Under the pieces are notes generated by a model. It was not told the DNA's origin and did not search any database. It saw nothing but the letters and a program-made list of their open reading frames with translations. DNA of 64,000 nt, taken from the NCBI GenBank assembly GCA_033060915.1, contig CM065384.1:18305001-18369000 (forward strand), read 5' to 3'. A program made the translations under genes and the position numbers. This stretch comes from Euryodendron excelsum. Taxonomy: Eukaryota > Streptophyta > Magnoliopsida > Ericales > Pentaphylacaceae. This document shows, piece after piece, positions 23,430-35,571 of the stretch (its first letter is position 1; the number at the start of each line of letters is the position of its first letter).

Positions 23430-24299
23430 TCCTGTAATTACTTACCCACTATAAAAATATTGGTCTCTAAGGTTATATTTCCAGATGAAAGCTTGAACAA
23501 CCCATTCTTACAATGGATAATGGCATTTGCAGTTGCTAGGAAGGGTCGTCCTAAAATAACTAGAATATGACGCTTAGAAGACTCGGCCTCTATGGGCTGG
23601 GTATCTAAAACAATGCAATCCACCAGATAGTAGATTATACCAACCTGTATAAGTACATCCTTAATGATACATCTAGGGACTTTAACGGACTAATCAGCTA
23701 ACTCTAATATAACTCATGTCGGCTTAAGCTCTCCTAGACCTAGTTCTTTATACACGGAATATGGAAAAAGGTTCACAGTAGAACCTAGGTCAAGAAGTGC
23801 GCGATCAATCCTAGAACCCCCTATTATACACGAAATCGTAGGACATCCGAGATCCTTATATTTCGACACTGACTCATGTTGGAGAATTGCGTTATGACTT
23901 TCATTCATCATTGTCGTTTCTTTGACATGCAACTTCCTTTTGACAGTGCACAAGTCCTTAAAGAACTTGGCATGGGATGGTATTTGTTTAATGGCATCTG
24001 ACATAGGGATATTAATTCAAACTTGTTTAAAGACATCATAAATTTCAGCATTCAAATTTGCTTTATTCGTGTTGGTCAGCCTATGTGGGAATCGAGCATG
24101 TTTTAAGTCTTCCATGCTCACATCCTTAGACATTTGAGGAGACAGCTCAGAATGACTCCTATGTTCTTTCGGTTCACTCATGTTCTTTTCATTCTCACTC
24201 TCTTCTCTCTTTTCCTCATGCCCTAACCCGATAGACGCATCCTTCTTCCCTTGATCATTGTTGTTAAGAGTGTTGGTTTGGTCTAGTTGCTTTCCGCTC
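23430..24299 (-). pseudogene. Protease region of element B
   Basis: Contains IKQIPSHAKFFKDLCT, then ALLDLGSTVNLFPYSVYKEL, where DLG corresponds to the aspartic protease D-x-G box, and HILVILGRPFLATANAII near 23540. Several stops and frameshifts separate the open segments (24004-23714, 23623-23438). The same three blocks occur in element C. Confidence 0.8.
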
Positions 24300-25868
24300 C
24301 TAAGGGTGATGGCCTGAACCTACTCCTGTGTCGTGTCAATATAGTTTGCAGGTTTAGGGTTTGGTTGGGGTTGGGCCAAAAATCACCCTTGTGTTTATTG
24401 AGTCATCAATATCTTGTGGATGTCTTTGACTATTGAGTTAGTTTCCCCTTGCGATTGTTCCAAATTAGTAACCCTGTTTGCGAGTGATTGAAGATCATTA
24501 GTCATTTGATGGTCCTCACTATTTCTCCTGTATGGGGACTGATATTGTGCCGGTTGAGGTGCATATGGTTATGGTACCAGGGGTGTGGGATACATGACTG
24601 ACTGACCTTGAAACGGCTGCGGTGGTGTTTGGAATGGTGGCAGAGGTTGTTGGAAGGGTTGAGGGTTTGAAGGGCCCTCTTGTTTCCACCTAAAGTTAGG
24701 GTGATTCCTCCACCCTGGGTTATATGTGTTGGAGTAAGGATTGTTCCTGCTCCTTTGATTTTGATATCCCCCTTGAAATTGGCTAACCGCATTTACTTGG
24801 CCATAAAGTTCTTCCTGTACCCCCGACATTATTGGACATGACATAGTATCATGGTCCTGTGTATCACAAACTAAGCACGATGAAGGTGTTTCAACCGGTA
24901 CTACCGTGGTGACCTTAGAAGTTTTCAAAACCTCTAATTTAAGAGTAAGTGCCATGACCCTAACTTGTAGATCTTCTACCTCCCCCAATTGTGTTTAACT
25001 TTGACATGTGACGTGGTGGCGGGCTTGTGTGTGAGATTTTGTGCTCCAGTGTTGGACCAATCTTTAGCCATGTTAGCGTTAGCCTAATCTCTAGTTAAGT
25101 TGGCCCAATAGTCGAAGTAATTATATGCCTCTGTGGGGGTTTTTGTCTGGATAAGTTCCTGGGCACATAAATTCGACGAACATTTTCAATTGAGGAGTCA
25201 ATAAAGAATAAAATGTGTTTATGATGTGCCATTCAGGGAAACCATGATGTGGACATGTGAAAAGTAGGTCCTTGAACCTCTCCCAACATTAGAAGAATAT
25301 CTCACCACTATTCGGTGCAAATTGAGAGATGGCACGCCATAGTGCCTTAGTGCGATTTTCAAGATAGAACTTTTTTAAAAACTCCCCTTGCAGTGTATTC
25401 CACATGTATATGCCTCAATGAATTAAACCACATCTTGGCCTTGTTCTTTAGAGTGAAAGGAAAAAGCTTCAACAATAAAACCTCCCTAGGACATGAATTA
25501 TCTTGAAAAAGTGAGCATGCATCTTTGTAATCTTTAATATGTGTGTATGGTTGCTCCGAATCATAACCGTGAAATTGAGGTAAGGCAAGTAGCATTCCTG
25601 GTTTAATATTTAGCGTGGCATGGTGTGCAGGAAGTACTATGGCGGAAGTAGGGGTTTGCCTTTGGGGATTCATGTAATCCCTCATGGTATGGTTCTGGGC
25701 GGCATCGTCTCCTTGGTAACTTCCTCTTTCGTGGTTGTCATTGTTGCTGTCGTTGAGGTTTGCCATTGGAATGGGCCCTAGGTCAACAATCAAGGGAAAA
25801 CTGGGAAGGTTTACTGGACTACGATGAATGGGTGATGGAGTCAAGTAACCGGACAAAAGATTTCGCAA
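24300..25868 (-). pseudogene. Gag of element B
   Basis: N-terminal part 25868-25359 has the Athila capsid blocks LALPQFHGYDSEQPYTHI and LLLKLFPFTLKNKAKMWF. After a decayed middle, 24988-24569 is open. It has a zinc knuckle of spacing C-X2-C-X4-H-X4-C (CLVCDTQDHDTMSC) and the Athila signature NPYSNTYNPGWRNHPNF, followed by a proline/glutamine-rich tail and a QAITLRSGK block near 24320. Stops and frameshifts show it is inactive. Confidence 0.85.
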
Positions 25869-26315
25869 AGGGTCAATTCAAACAAGACGGTGTGTGTGAT
25901 CTCTAAAATATGAGAACATACGTATGCAATGCACACAAAAAGCATATACAGTCCAATAGATCCTCCAATCTCCTTAGAAATATCAACTCCATTACCCAAA
26001 AAACAAGTAATTTATCCCAGCTGAGCCTCCAATCTCCGCATGCAAAGCAATATCACCAATAAATAATTAACACAAAGCTTAACCGCCTCTAAATCCACCT
26101 CCTATCTAAATGAGTGCCTATTCCCCTAAAAAGAAAAGAAAAACAAATAAATCCTAAAAACTAACACGAAAAGGGTGGAACAAGGTTACCGATGTGGCCT
26201 TAGCCATCGATTTCCTTGCTGTGATAGATGAATGGCGAAGCAGTCTGCTAGATTTCGCGTGGATTGAGGTTCGTATTCTAGCACACCTCTTGCGGTCCCA
26301 TGTGTGAAACTATGC
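25869..26315 (-). other. 5' untranslated leader of element B
   Basis: About 450 bp between PBS and gag with no ORF of note. A-rich on the plus strand. Nothing else recognised. Confidence 0.6.
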
Positions 26316-26333
26316 TCCCCGACAACGATGCCA
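26316..26333 (-). promoter_or_regulatory. Primer-binding site of element B (tRNA-Asp type)
   Basis: Minus strand TGGCATCGTTGTCGGGGA closely resembles the tRNA-Asp-complementary site used by Athila elements. It lies six bases downstream of the LTR end (26340), the same spacing as in element C. Confidence 0.85.
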
Positions 26334-26339
26334 AAACTT

Positions 26340-27322
26340 TGACACAACCTCCAAATGTATGCTCGAGGTATCTCAAGTGTAGGACGACAGAGTAGTATAA
26401 CTCAGAAGTACGAGATCAATCCATAGGGAGCAGGTTACACAAAACAACAAGCACTAAAACACTTCTCTCAGTTGTTCACAAAAATCGTATGACTTCTTTT
26501 AAAAGGAAAAGAAAAATATGATTGTTTTGAGAATGTTTATTTATCTAAACTAATTCAAATTCAAGAGTAATTAATTGAAAAACTATGTAGTTTTAACTAT
26601 TAGGAAAAAGGTCCCAGGACCAGCCGCTCCAATCAATTGCATCTCTTGGAATCCCGAAGGAGATAATTCGATAACTCAAATTCTTCAACTACGTCGTGAG
26701 TCTCAAATTTGAAAGATTTAGCAATAAAAATAAGTGTTCTTCAAAACTCCCACTTCTAGCATAAATTAGGTCATTTGAATCAAGGACGAGTACCATCGAT
26801 TCGTGCAGCGCATATATGGAATACAGATTTAGGCATAAACGTTACCGAACATAATCAAACGTCCAGATTTTCGAAAGTTCTAGAACAAAGAAGATGAAGA
26901 GAGAAAAACTAGAAGATTTAACTTTAAAACCAATAACATACCTCCTTCATTCATCCACAACATTCAATTGACCTTTACTTTTGATCCCGAGATGAAAAGG
27001 TTTAGCTACTCATCTTCATAGTATAAACACAAATTGCATAAAAATAAACTGAATATATTGATTGCAAACCTAAAAATTTGATTACAAGAATGGTGAAGAA
27101 CTATGAAAACTTCGCTATAAACCAGAATAATTTTTGTACCTACTACTGTTGTTACTCCTAAAACAAAGTTAAAAACACGAACCCCAAAATAAACAACAAT
27201 CCCAGCTTTTATAGGCTTCCAAAACTCTGCATATTCGCATAACCGTTCGAACGCACATGCTACCATTCGAACGTGCCGAACTACCGTTTGAACACACTGG
27301 ACTATCGTTTGAACGCACTAGA
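26340..27322 (-). mobile_element. 5' LTR of element B, part 1
   Basis: On the minus strand this is the downstream part of the LTR, ending TTGTGTCA at 26340. It has a TATA box (TATAAAAGCTG, 27213-27203) and, upstream at 27230-27322, CCGTTCGAACG-type palindromic boxes. The downstream part has the CTCCCTATGG and GATCTCGTACTTC blocks typical of LTR ends in this group. The rest of the LTR is at 39960-40287, displaced by element C. Confidence 0.8.
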
Positions 27323-28809
27323 TGATTACTCTCAGAAATAGTAATCTCTAGGCCTAAATTGTTGGTTGATTAGTTGAATTTCAATGTTAATTTAGTATTT
27401 TAACTCCTAAAATGCATTAAAACTCTTTTTGTGCACTTTTTACAGGAATTGGAGCTTAAACCAAGGCAAATGGGCAAATATGGGGATGACCAATCGATTG
27501 ACCGATCGAACGGTCCACGAAATGTTCGATCGGCCGATCGATCGCTAGACTCACCGATTGATCTGAGATCTCTGTTCAGATCTCTGCAGCAAACTGCAGA
27601 GAGGGAGCTTTTCCGATCGATCGGTGACGTCGGAACTCCCTCAACAGACGACACAAATGCAAACTTCAGAGAGGTCGGTTTTATGTTCGATTGGGCGATC
27701 GATCGCCATTGACCGTTCAATCGGCTGTTCGATCAGACGCCACCACCGATCGATCAGTCTGTACAGACTCTATTTTTCTGCAGAGTATAAAAGCTGTATA
27801 TACGGGACAAAGTGAGGAGAGTAAAAAATCTGCAGATCTGGACAATAGGAGTATCTTCCAAAGGAGAACTTTTGATATTTTGTAAGGTTTCTTAGTTAGT
27901 TTTACTTTAATGGTTTGTAATGTTGTCATTTATTGCTTTTGGATCATTGTAAGTGAATGTTTGATATATGAAGTGAATATTTCTCTACTCTTTCTAGCCA
28001 TTTTCTCTCATTTTCTTGCCATTTTTCCTCACTTTCTTAGTAACCAAACACTAGTTCTACATAGTTTAATGGTAGATTTGTTTTCGTTTATGCTCTTTGA
28101 CATAGATTTTAGTAGCTAAATATTCCTTGGATGTAGTTGCAAAGATCCACCAAAGATCTTCAAAGGGTTGAAAATGAGTTGTATGAACTTTAAAGTCATA
28201 TCCTTAAAATTCCATGGTTCCATTTGATTTAGCATGAGATTCATTAGAAAAACTTAGATTCATAACACCTTGGCAATATTTATGCACAGGTCAATGTTTG
28301 GTTTAGGTATTGCACATGTCTAAGGTTTGATTCTAGGGTGCCAATCATAGATTTTCTCTTTATGCTCAATCAAACAAAACCCCACATTTTTATAGTCGAC
28401 ATTTTCCGAATCAAGAATCCAAGGTGCGATTCTTGATTTGAGTTATAAACCTCTCATTGGAAACCCTTGTTGTGAATTGGTGGATCGAAACAACCATGTC
28501 CAAGCTTTTTCCTAATTACATAAAACTAGATTTTATTGCCTTCATTAGTTATTCAGTTATTGCATTAAGCATTGAACCACCATCATCTCAAAACCAACAT
28601 CTTTTCGGTCTCTTTTATGTTAGGAGAAGAAAAGAATTTTCATTTGCAATCTATCAAGATAAGTGCCCGTGCTAGTAGAGCTTTGTTGCTATATTTGCAG
28701 AATTCCCTTAGGAGAGAACGACACCGGATCCTCTGGTTTTTACTACATGCGTGACCTCCGTATTCTTGCAGAGCGACTCTGGTTGTGAAGCACATCTGGA
28801 GGCGTGTCA
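27323..28809 (+). repeat. 5' LTR of element C
   Basis: 1,487 bp, TGATTACT to GGCGTGTCA. The U3 palindrome cluster (GATCGATCGG and relatives) is at 27485-27765 and the TATA box (TATAAAA) at 27786-27792. The 3' part carries GAGAGAACGACACC, shared with other LTRs here. Confidence 0.93.
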
Positions 28810-28814
28810 AGTTT

Positions 28815-28832
28815 TGACATCGTTGCCAGGGA
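28815..28832 (+). promoter_or_regulatory. Primer-binding site of element C (decayed tRNA-Asp type)
   Basis: TGACATCGTTGCCAGGGA, five bases after the LTR end. Compared with the site in element B it differs mainly by G-to-A type changes, consistent with methylcytosine decay. Confidence 0.85.
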
Positions 28833-29310
28833 GTTCATAGGCAAAAGCTACAACAGACGAAAGCTAAGGATTGCAAAAGAAAATAAATAAAACAAAAAAA
28901 AAAGGAAGAGCAAGCAAAGAGAAAAAAAAAAAAGCCAAAAGGGTCGATTTCATCACCACCCCCGAGGGAAGCATCTACGGGCTTCGAGCCCCGGTACACT
29001 CTCATTTCCCTTAAGGTGTTTTATTTTTAGGATTATTTTTATTTTTCCTTTTCTTTAGTTTCTTTCGTTTGATATAGTATAATTGCATTGCATTTTTGTT
29101 AGGAAATTTTCCCTCTTCGGGAGTATTTAGTGGAGCTAGGCTAGTGTGTTCAAGTTTCAAATTGGTGGTACGCTTATTGTATGTGGAGATTGGAGGTACG
29201 GGATTGAATTGAGAAAAAGCCGTTGTCCGGCCTAGAATTGAAAAAAAGCCGTTGTTCGGCCTAGGGAATTGTGTATGATGTGCTAAACGACCCAAACGGT
29301 CCAACCTTAT
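28833..29310 (+). other. Leader of element C
   Basis: About 480 bp between PBS and gag, A- and T-rich, no ORF of note. It contains a short direct repeat around AAAAAGCCGTTGT(C/T)CGGCCTA (29216-29270). Confidence 0.6.
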
Positions 29311-30991
29311 GTGTGCATTCGTTCTTGCATGTCATATTTCACGAGGGACGAACATCATCGCCTTGTGAGGATTGAGAGTATTAAGAGCACAAGCACATCT
29401 TCACCAACACCTAGCTTACCATTAGTGGTCGACCTAGGTTTCATTCCAATGGCAAATCAAAATGAACCCGGCTTACCTAATATTCAACCCTTGCATCCAA
29501 ATGTCCAACTCAACCCTGAAGGTCATGAGGAATTTGAGAGAGGGAGCCACCATGGCGACGTGACGGCCCCCCCTATATGAACTCTACGGGACTACCTAAT
29601 CCCACCAAGGCAGGCACCAACATCGTGCATTGTTTTCCCGCCCCATCACAACACTTTAAATATTAGGTCGGGAATGATGCAAATTTTGCCTCAATTCTTT
29701 GGAACAACCCTACATTTTTCTTAAGGAATTTGAGGATGCTTATTCAATTGTAATGGACAACTCGTGTCCAAGGGAAGTATTTTTGTTGAAACTCTTCCCG
29801 TTTTGTTTGAAGGATAAAGCTAAGCTTTGGTTTAATTCCTTGCGACCCATGTCCATCCATTCTTGAGCTACTCTCCAGGGGGGATTTTTGAGCATGTCAT
29901 CAACACATTTTATTCTTCTTTAACACCCCAACTCATGCAATTTGTCGAGTCTATATGTGCACAGACGTTTTTTGATAAGCAACCCCATGAGGCATACGAT
30001 TATTTTGATAACTTGGCAAATAAGGCTAGAGATTGGGCACTCATCGAGACCCAAAATCCCGAGGGTCGCTCAATCCAACAAGGGGTGGGAAGATATCAAC
30101 TCAAGGAAGTTGATGATGTCAACGCTAGGGTGGCTACCTTAGCAAGAAAATTAGAGGCTCTTGAAGTGAAAAAAGTTCAATCGGTAGAGAGTGAGGAGAT
30201 GAGAGAAGTATGTTGTCTTGTGTGTGAAACCTCGGATCATACCACCTCTTCATGCTCAATCATTCCGGGTGTGAAGGAGGCTTTGTATGGCCAAGTTAAT
30301 GCAATTGGCCAATATTCAATAGGAGGGGGCAACCCCTATTCGAACACATACAACCCGGGATGGAGAGATCATCCCAACTTTGGGTGGAGGAACAATGAAG
30401 GGACTTCAAACTGCCACAACTACCAAGGAGGGTATCAAAACCCTCAATCATACCAAGCACCTCCTCCACCCTCACAAGCACTCCAACCACAACATCCACT
30501 TCCACAAGCACTCCAACCACAACATCCATCTCCACCTTACCAACAAACACTCGTGACCCAATTCCAAAATCAACCAAGGCCATATCAACCACTCCATAGG
30601 AAGCCCATAGAGGACAATGTTTACCAACTTGCCAATGACATGAGGTGGGTTAGTTCAAGGGTTGATAAACAAGAGAATGTGCTAGACCAACACTTTTTGT
30701 TACTTGAGGACATCCAAAAGCAAATGTCTACATTGACACAAGCTTTAACCCAAAATGTCCCGGGAAGATTCCCGGTCCAACCTCAACCTAACCCGACAGT
30801 TAGGCAAGTGCACATAACGGAGGGTAAGAGTGACCCTAGTCCGAGTCATGACCAAGTGCAAGCCATAACCACCCTTAGAAGTGGCAAGACCATTGACAAA
30901 ACTATCCCACCTCAGGATGAGACTTCTAGGAAGAGTGTTGGCCAAGAAGAAAAAGAGAGAGGAAAAAGAGCCGAGAGAAGGGGGGGGGGGG
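29311..30991 (+). pseudogene. Gag of element C
   Basis: N-terminal part (29311-29580) shares PLVVDLG and PMAN with B. The capsid core (29600-29860) is recognisable but shifted and stopped. From Met 29863 a 382-aa frame is open: capsid end, zinc knuckle CLVCETSDHTTSSC (about 30215-30256), NPYSNTYNPGWRDHPNF, a Pro/Gln-rich stretch with a 30-bp duplication (about 30473-30530), a coiled-coil-like segment and QAITTLRSGK. It runs out of frame at a run of 12 G (30980-30991). The protease frame lies one nucleotide further on. Confidence 0.85.
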
Positions 30992-31801
30992 AACTTAGCC
31001 AACCCCATTGAGATTTTGAGTGAAAGTGAGAGGGATAAGAGAAGGGACATAGTAAAACATGCTCCCTTCCCGCAAAGGTTGACCAAACCAAAGAATGAAC
31101 TTCTAAATGTGGAAATTTATGAAGTATTCAAGCAAGTAAAGGTCAACATCTCTATCTTTGATGCAATCAAGCAAATACCTTCTTATGCTAAGTTCTTAAA
31201 GGACTTATGCACTTTTACACAAAGGTTGCATGTCAAGGAAACCGCCATGATGAACAAAAATCAAAGTGCGATTTTGCAATGCAAAACTGTGCTGAAATTC
31301 AAGGACCCCGAATGTCCTACCATTTCTTGTACCATTGGGAATACCAAGATCGATCGTGCCTTGTTAGACTTAGGGTCTAGTGTTAACCTTTTACCCTCTT
31401 CAGTGTATAAGGAACTTGGCCTAGGAGAGTTGAGCCCTACTCGGGTTAGTTTGTAATTGGCGGATCGTTTTATAAAGGTTCCAAGAGGTATCATCAAGGA
31501 TGTTCTCATCCAAGTTGATAACTTTTGCTTCCCGGGCGATTTCATTGTCCTAGACACCCAACCTGTTGAGAGTTGTATAGCTCACAACCAAATTCTTGTG
31601 ATTTTGGGATGCCTTTTCCTAGCTACTTCCAATGCCATCATTCATTGTAGGAATGGGTTAGTGAAATTGTCTTTTGGCAACACCACCTTCGAGCTTAACA
31701 TCTTTTCGATTGCCAAACAAAAGGGGGAATGTGAGGATATCTGGGAGGTAGAAATCATAGAGAGCATAGTTCAAGATCATTTTGAGCGGGAGATTTTTTA
31801 G
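30992..31801 (+). pseudogene. Protease region of element C
   Basis: Frame +1 relative to gag. Contains IKQIPSYAKFLKDLCTFTQR, RALLDLGSSVNLLPSSVY (aspartic protease D-x-G box) and ILVILGCLFLATSNAIIH. A TAA near 31454 replaces the Gln expected from the family pattern; the next frame is open to a TAG at 31799. Confidence 0.8.
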
Positions 31802-31830
31802 GACCACTTGGAGAGAGCATTAGTGAGGGC

Positions 31831-33500
31831 ATGGGGTTGAGTGAATTTTCTCATTTAAAAGGTGAGAGAGAGGAGTGTTTACATGTGGGTCAATGGACTC
31901 CTTCTTTTGAACCCCTCCACCCTAGTGCCAAGAATCCAATTCCTTCAAAGGAGAAGCCTCCCATTCCCGAGAGGAAGCTTTTGCCTTCCAAATTAAAGTA
32001 TGCATTTTTAGGGAATGGGGAGTCGTACCCGGTTGTGATTTCCTCTAGCTTGTCTGGGAGCCAAGAGGAAGGGTTGATAACATTGCTTAGGAAACATAGA
32101 AAAGCCCTAGGATGGACTATCGCCGACCTTCATGGGATTAGTCCTCTCGTGTGCACTCACTGTATTTTCTTAGAGGAGGAGGCTAAATCCGTTTGTAAAA
32201 TGCAAAGGCGATTGAATCCCAATATGAAGGAAGTGGTCAAAGGTGAGGTTTTAAAATTGATAGATGCGGGTATCATTTACCCCATCTCCGATTCGAAATG
32301 GGTTAGTCCGACCCACGTGGTGCCTAAGAAATCGGGTGTTACGGTGATAAGGAATGACAACAATGAGTTAGTGCCAACCTGTGTGCAAATCGGGTGGCAA
32401 ATGTGCATTGATTATCGCCACCTCAATAATGTGACCCGAAAGGACCATTTCCCTTTACTCTTCCTTGATCAAGTCCTAGAAAGGGTGTCCGGTAAGGCTT
32501 TCTATTGTTTCTTAGATGGATATTCGAGGTACAATCAAATTAATGTAGCCTATGAGGATCAAGCCAAGACAACATTCACTTGTCCCTTTGGCATATATGC
32601 TTATAAACGTATGCCCTTCAGGCTATGTAATGCACCGGCGACATTTCAAAGGTGCATGATGAGCATATTTAGTGACATGGTTGAGCAAATTGTCGAAGTC
32701 TTCATGGATGATTTTTCCGTCTATGGGGATACTTATGGAGGCTGTCTTGGTAATCTAGGAAAAGTTTTGATGAGATGTGAGGAGAGTAAGCTTGTGCTCA
32801 ATTGGAAGAAATGCCATTTTATGGTTACTAATGGTATAGTTTTGGGCGATATTGTGTCGGCCGAAGGGCTTGAAGTAGATAAAGCAAAAATTGAACTCAT
32901 TCAAAAATTGCCCGCCCCGACGTGTGTGAAGGAGGTTAGATCATTTCTTGGGCATGCCGGTTTCTATCAGCATTTCATTGAGGGTTTTAGTGCAACCTCT
33001 AGGCCCATGTGTCATCTTTTGTCCCAAGATGTTCCCTTTGAGTGGACATCTTCTTGTTAACAAGTTTTTGACAAGTTGAAGGGACTTTTGACCACAGCCC
33101 TAATCATTTGAGCACCCAATTGGTCTCTTCCATTTGAGCTAATGTGTGATACTAGCGACTATGCAGTGGAGGCTGTCATAGGACAGAGAGTTAATAAGAA
33201 GCCATATGTCATTTATTATGCTTCTAGAACTCTTAATGAAGCTCAAATCAACTATACCACAACTGAGAAGGAACTCCTTACGGTGGTTTTTGCACTAGAC
33301 AAATTTAGGTCTTACTTGATTGGGTCATTGGTCATCATCTACACCGACCATGCGGCCCTAAAGTATCTCCTCACAAAACCCGATGCAAAATTGCGCCTTA
33401 TTCGATGGATACTTTTGCTCTAAGAATTCCATATTGAAATGCATGATAAAAAAAGGGTTGAAAATGTGGTTGCGAACCACTTGTCTCGACTTCCCTTAAA
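31831..33500 (+). pseudogene. Reverse transcriptase and RNase H of element C
   Basis: A 409-aa open frame from 31831 holds the RT with SKWVSPTHVVPKKSGVTV, MCIDYRHLNNVTRKDHFPL, YKRMPF, and the intact active-site box VFMDDFSVYG. After TAA at 33058 and TGA at 33109 the RNase H continues from 33142 ([42 protein letters not shown]) to a TAA at 33421. Comparison with B at the same positions shows these three stops arose from Gln or Arg codons by single C-to-T changes. Confidence 0.88.
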
Positions 33501-34884
33501 TGGGCGAGCCATGGACCCAACCCCTATCAAGGAGTACTTCCCGGATGAGCATCTCATGCATGTGAGTGCCGTTGAGCAAGTTTCAACCCCTTGGTTTGCG
33601 GACATTGCGAACTTCCTTGTCACCGGTGAGGTTCCTTCCACATGGTCATCCATTAACAAGCATAAATTCTTCCGGAATGTGCCCTATTTTTCGTGGGATG
33701 ATCCTCACTTGTTTAAGTATTGTCCAGAACAAATCATTCGCCGGTGTGTCCCAAATCATGAATTTTAACAAGTGATAGAGTTTTGTCACTCTCATGCTTA
33801 TGGAAAACACTTCTCCTCCAAGAAAACCACGGCCAAAATTTTGCAATGTGGGCTTTATTGGCCCACCATGTTTAAGGATGTACATTCCTTTTGTCTTGCT
33901 TGCGATAGGTGCCAGCGGTTAGGGACACTTTCGAAGAGGCACATGATGCCTCTTCACCCCATCACTATTTTGGAAATATTTGATTGTTGGGGGATTGATT
34001 TTATGGGAGTGTTTCCTAACTCGTCTAGGTACCTTTTCATTCTTGTTGCGGTAGATTATGTCTCAAAGTGGGTGGAAGCAATTGCCACCCGAAGCAATGA
34101 CCACCAAGTGGTCTTGTGATTTTTGAAAGAGAACATTTTTTGTAAGAATGGCATGCCTCGAGCCGTGATAAGTGATGGCAGTTCGCATTTTTTTAACAAG
34201 CCCTTTGCGTCTTTAATGCGTAAGTATGGAGTGGTCCATAAGGTTGGATTACCAGACCATCCTCAAACGCAAGGGCAAGTAGAGTTGGCCAATCGGGAAA
34301 TCAACCGGATTCTTGAGAAAACTGTCAATCCAAATAGGAAAGATTGGTCTTTTAGATTAACCAATGGGTTATGGGCATACCGCACGGGTTATAAAACCAT
34401 TCTTAACGCATCACCCTATAGACTTGTGTATGGTAAGGCCTATCATCTTCCCGTCAAAATTGAGCATAAAGCATATTGGGTAATTCGTCAATGTAATGAG
34501 CATATTGATGTTGCGGGTACCCACCGCAAATTCCAACTCAATGAGTTAGATGAACTCCGCAATGATGCCTTTGAAAATGCAAAAATTGCTAAGGCCCGGA
34601 TGAAACACTTTCATGACCAATATATCATTCGAAAAACTTTCAAAGTTGGCCAAAAAGTGTTATTGTATGATTCATGCTTGCATCTATTTCCGGACAAATT
34701 GCGGAGTAAGTGGGCCGGACCATACCCTGTGAAAGAAGTTATTTCCCATGGAGCCATTGAGGTGCAAAATCTCACGAATAGCTTAACATTTAAGGTGAAT
34801 GGTCAGCGACTAAAGCCATATTTTGAGTCGTTCCAAAGGGAGTTGGATTGTGTGGATCTCATTGATCCACCGTCCTTTGAGTGA
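33501..34884 (+). pseudogene. Integrase of element C
   Basis: The HHCC zinc finger ([16 protein letters not shown], then [11 protein letters not shown]), the catalytic core with all three acidic residues in context ([22 protein letters not shown]) and a C-terminal domain (VGQKVLLYDSCLHLFPDKL, SHGAIEVQN) are all present. The reading frame ends at 34884. Two in-frame stops, TAA at 33766 and TGA at 34117, break it. Just downstream lies the internal G tract and promoter-like module. Confidence 0.9.
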
Positions 34885-35068
34885 CATTAGCTTGTCGTGT
34901 TTTATAGTTTAGGAGTAGTTCTTTTGTTTTCTTTTTTGTAGGCTTCTTTCTCTTATCTTTTTGGTAGTTAGTGATGTACATTCGTATTCCCGAGAGTCCC
35001 GCCCACCCTGTTATTCTTTTTCTCATCTATTTTTCTCATGCCATGAGTTCATGGCATGATTCCAGTTT

Positions 35069-35571
35069 GGGGGGGGGGGGGGGGCATCATTTGTATGTTG
35101 CTGTGGGAAATCCTGAGAATTTCTGCAGAACTTCAGAGAGGCTATTTTTGCGATCGATCGGTGCGCTAAACCGATTGATCAACCGATTGAATGGTGAACA
35201 CTAGCAATCGATCGGGCATGGTAATTATTACCGCACCGATCGAAAGGAAGCGGTATCGATCGATAGGCCGTTCGATCGCTGGCGCTCCATTTCGATCGGT
35301 CCGCGAGGCGATCGATCGGTTTAAAAGTCGATCGATCGGAGACAGAGCTACCTATATAAACCCACAGTTTCACTGTTCATTCTCATTCGCTCGCGAGTAT
35401 TTGAGAGTTTTGAGAGTCTGTTTATATTTCGGAGCAGCGAGGCCCTGCCAGCTCACTTTGTTGGACTTTGCCTCACCTTTTCACAGTTTTCTACGCTTCA
35501 AGAGGTATTCCTTCCGCCGATCTTTGTCCATTCTTTTCATTTCCAGCTGTACTTAGCTTAGTTAGAGGGCT
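35069..35571 (+). promoter_or_regulatory. Internal PPT-like tract and LTR-like promoter module of element C
   Basis: A run of 16 G after CCAGTTT (35069-35084), then 35121-35161, which aligns with LTR U3 (38714-38757 and about 27588-27625) over TCTGCAG, AACTTCAGAGAGG and the following T-run. A cluster of GATCGATCGG-type palindromes follows at 35150-35340, then TATATAAA at 35353-35360, and a leader with GAGGCCCTGCCAGCTC (about 35440). An AG/GTATTC site (35505) and TTAG acceptors (35551-35560) suggest a very short intron before ATG 35572, but about 50 nt is below the usual plant minimum. The downstream gene is the extra ORF. Confidence 0.6.

Noticed and set aside
27480..27770. GATCGATCGG-rich blocks as bacterial contamination
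   Set aside because: They lie inside both LTRs of an intact plant retrotransposon with a target-site duplication.
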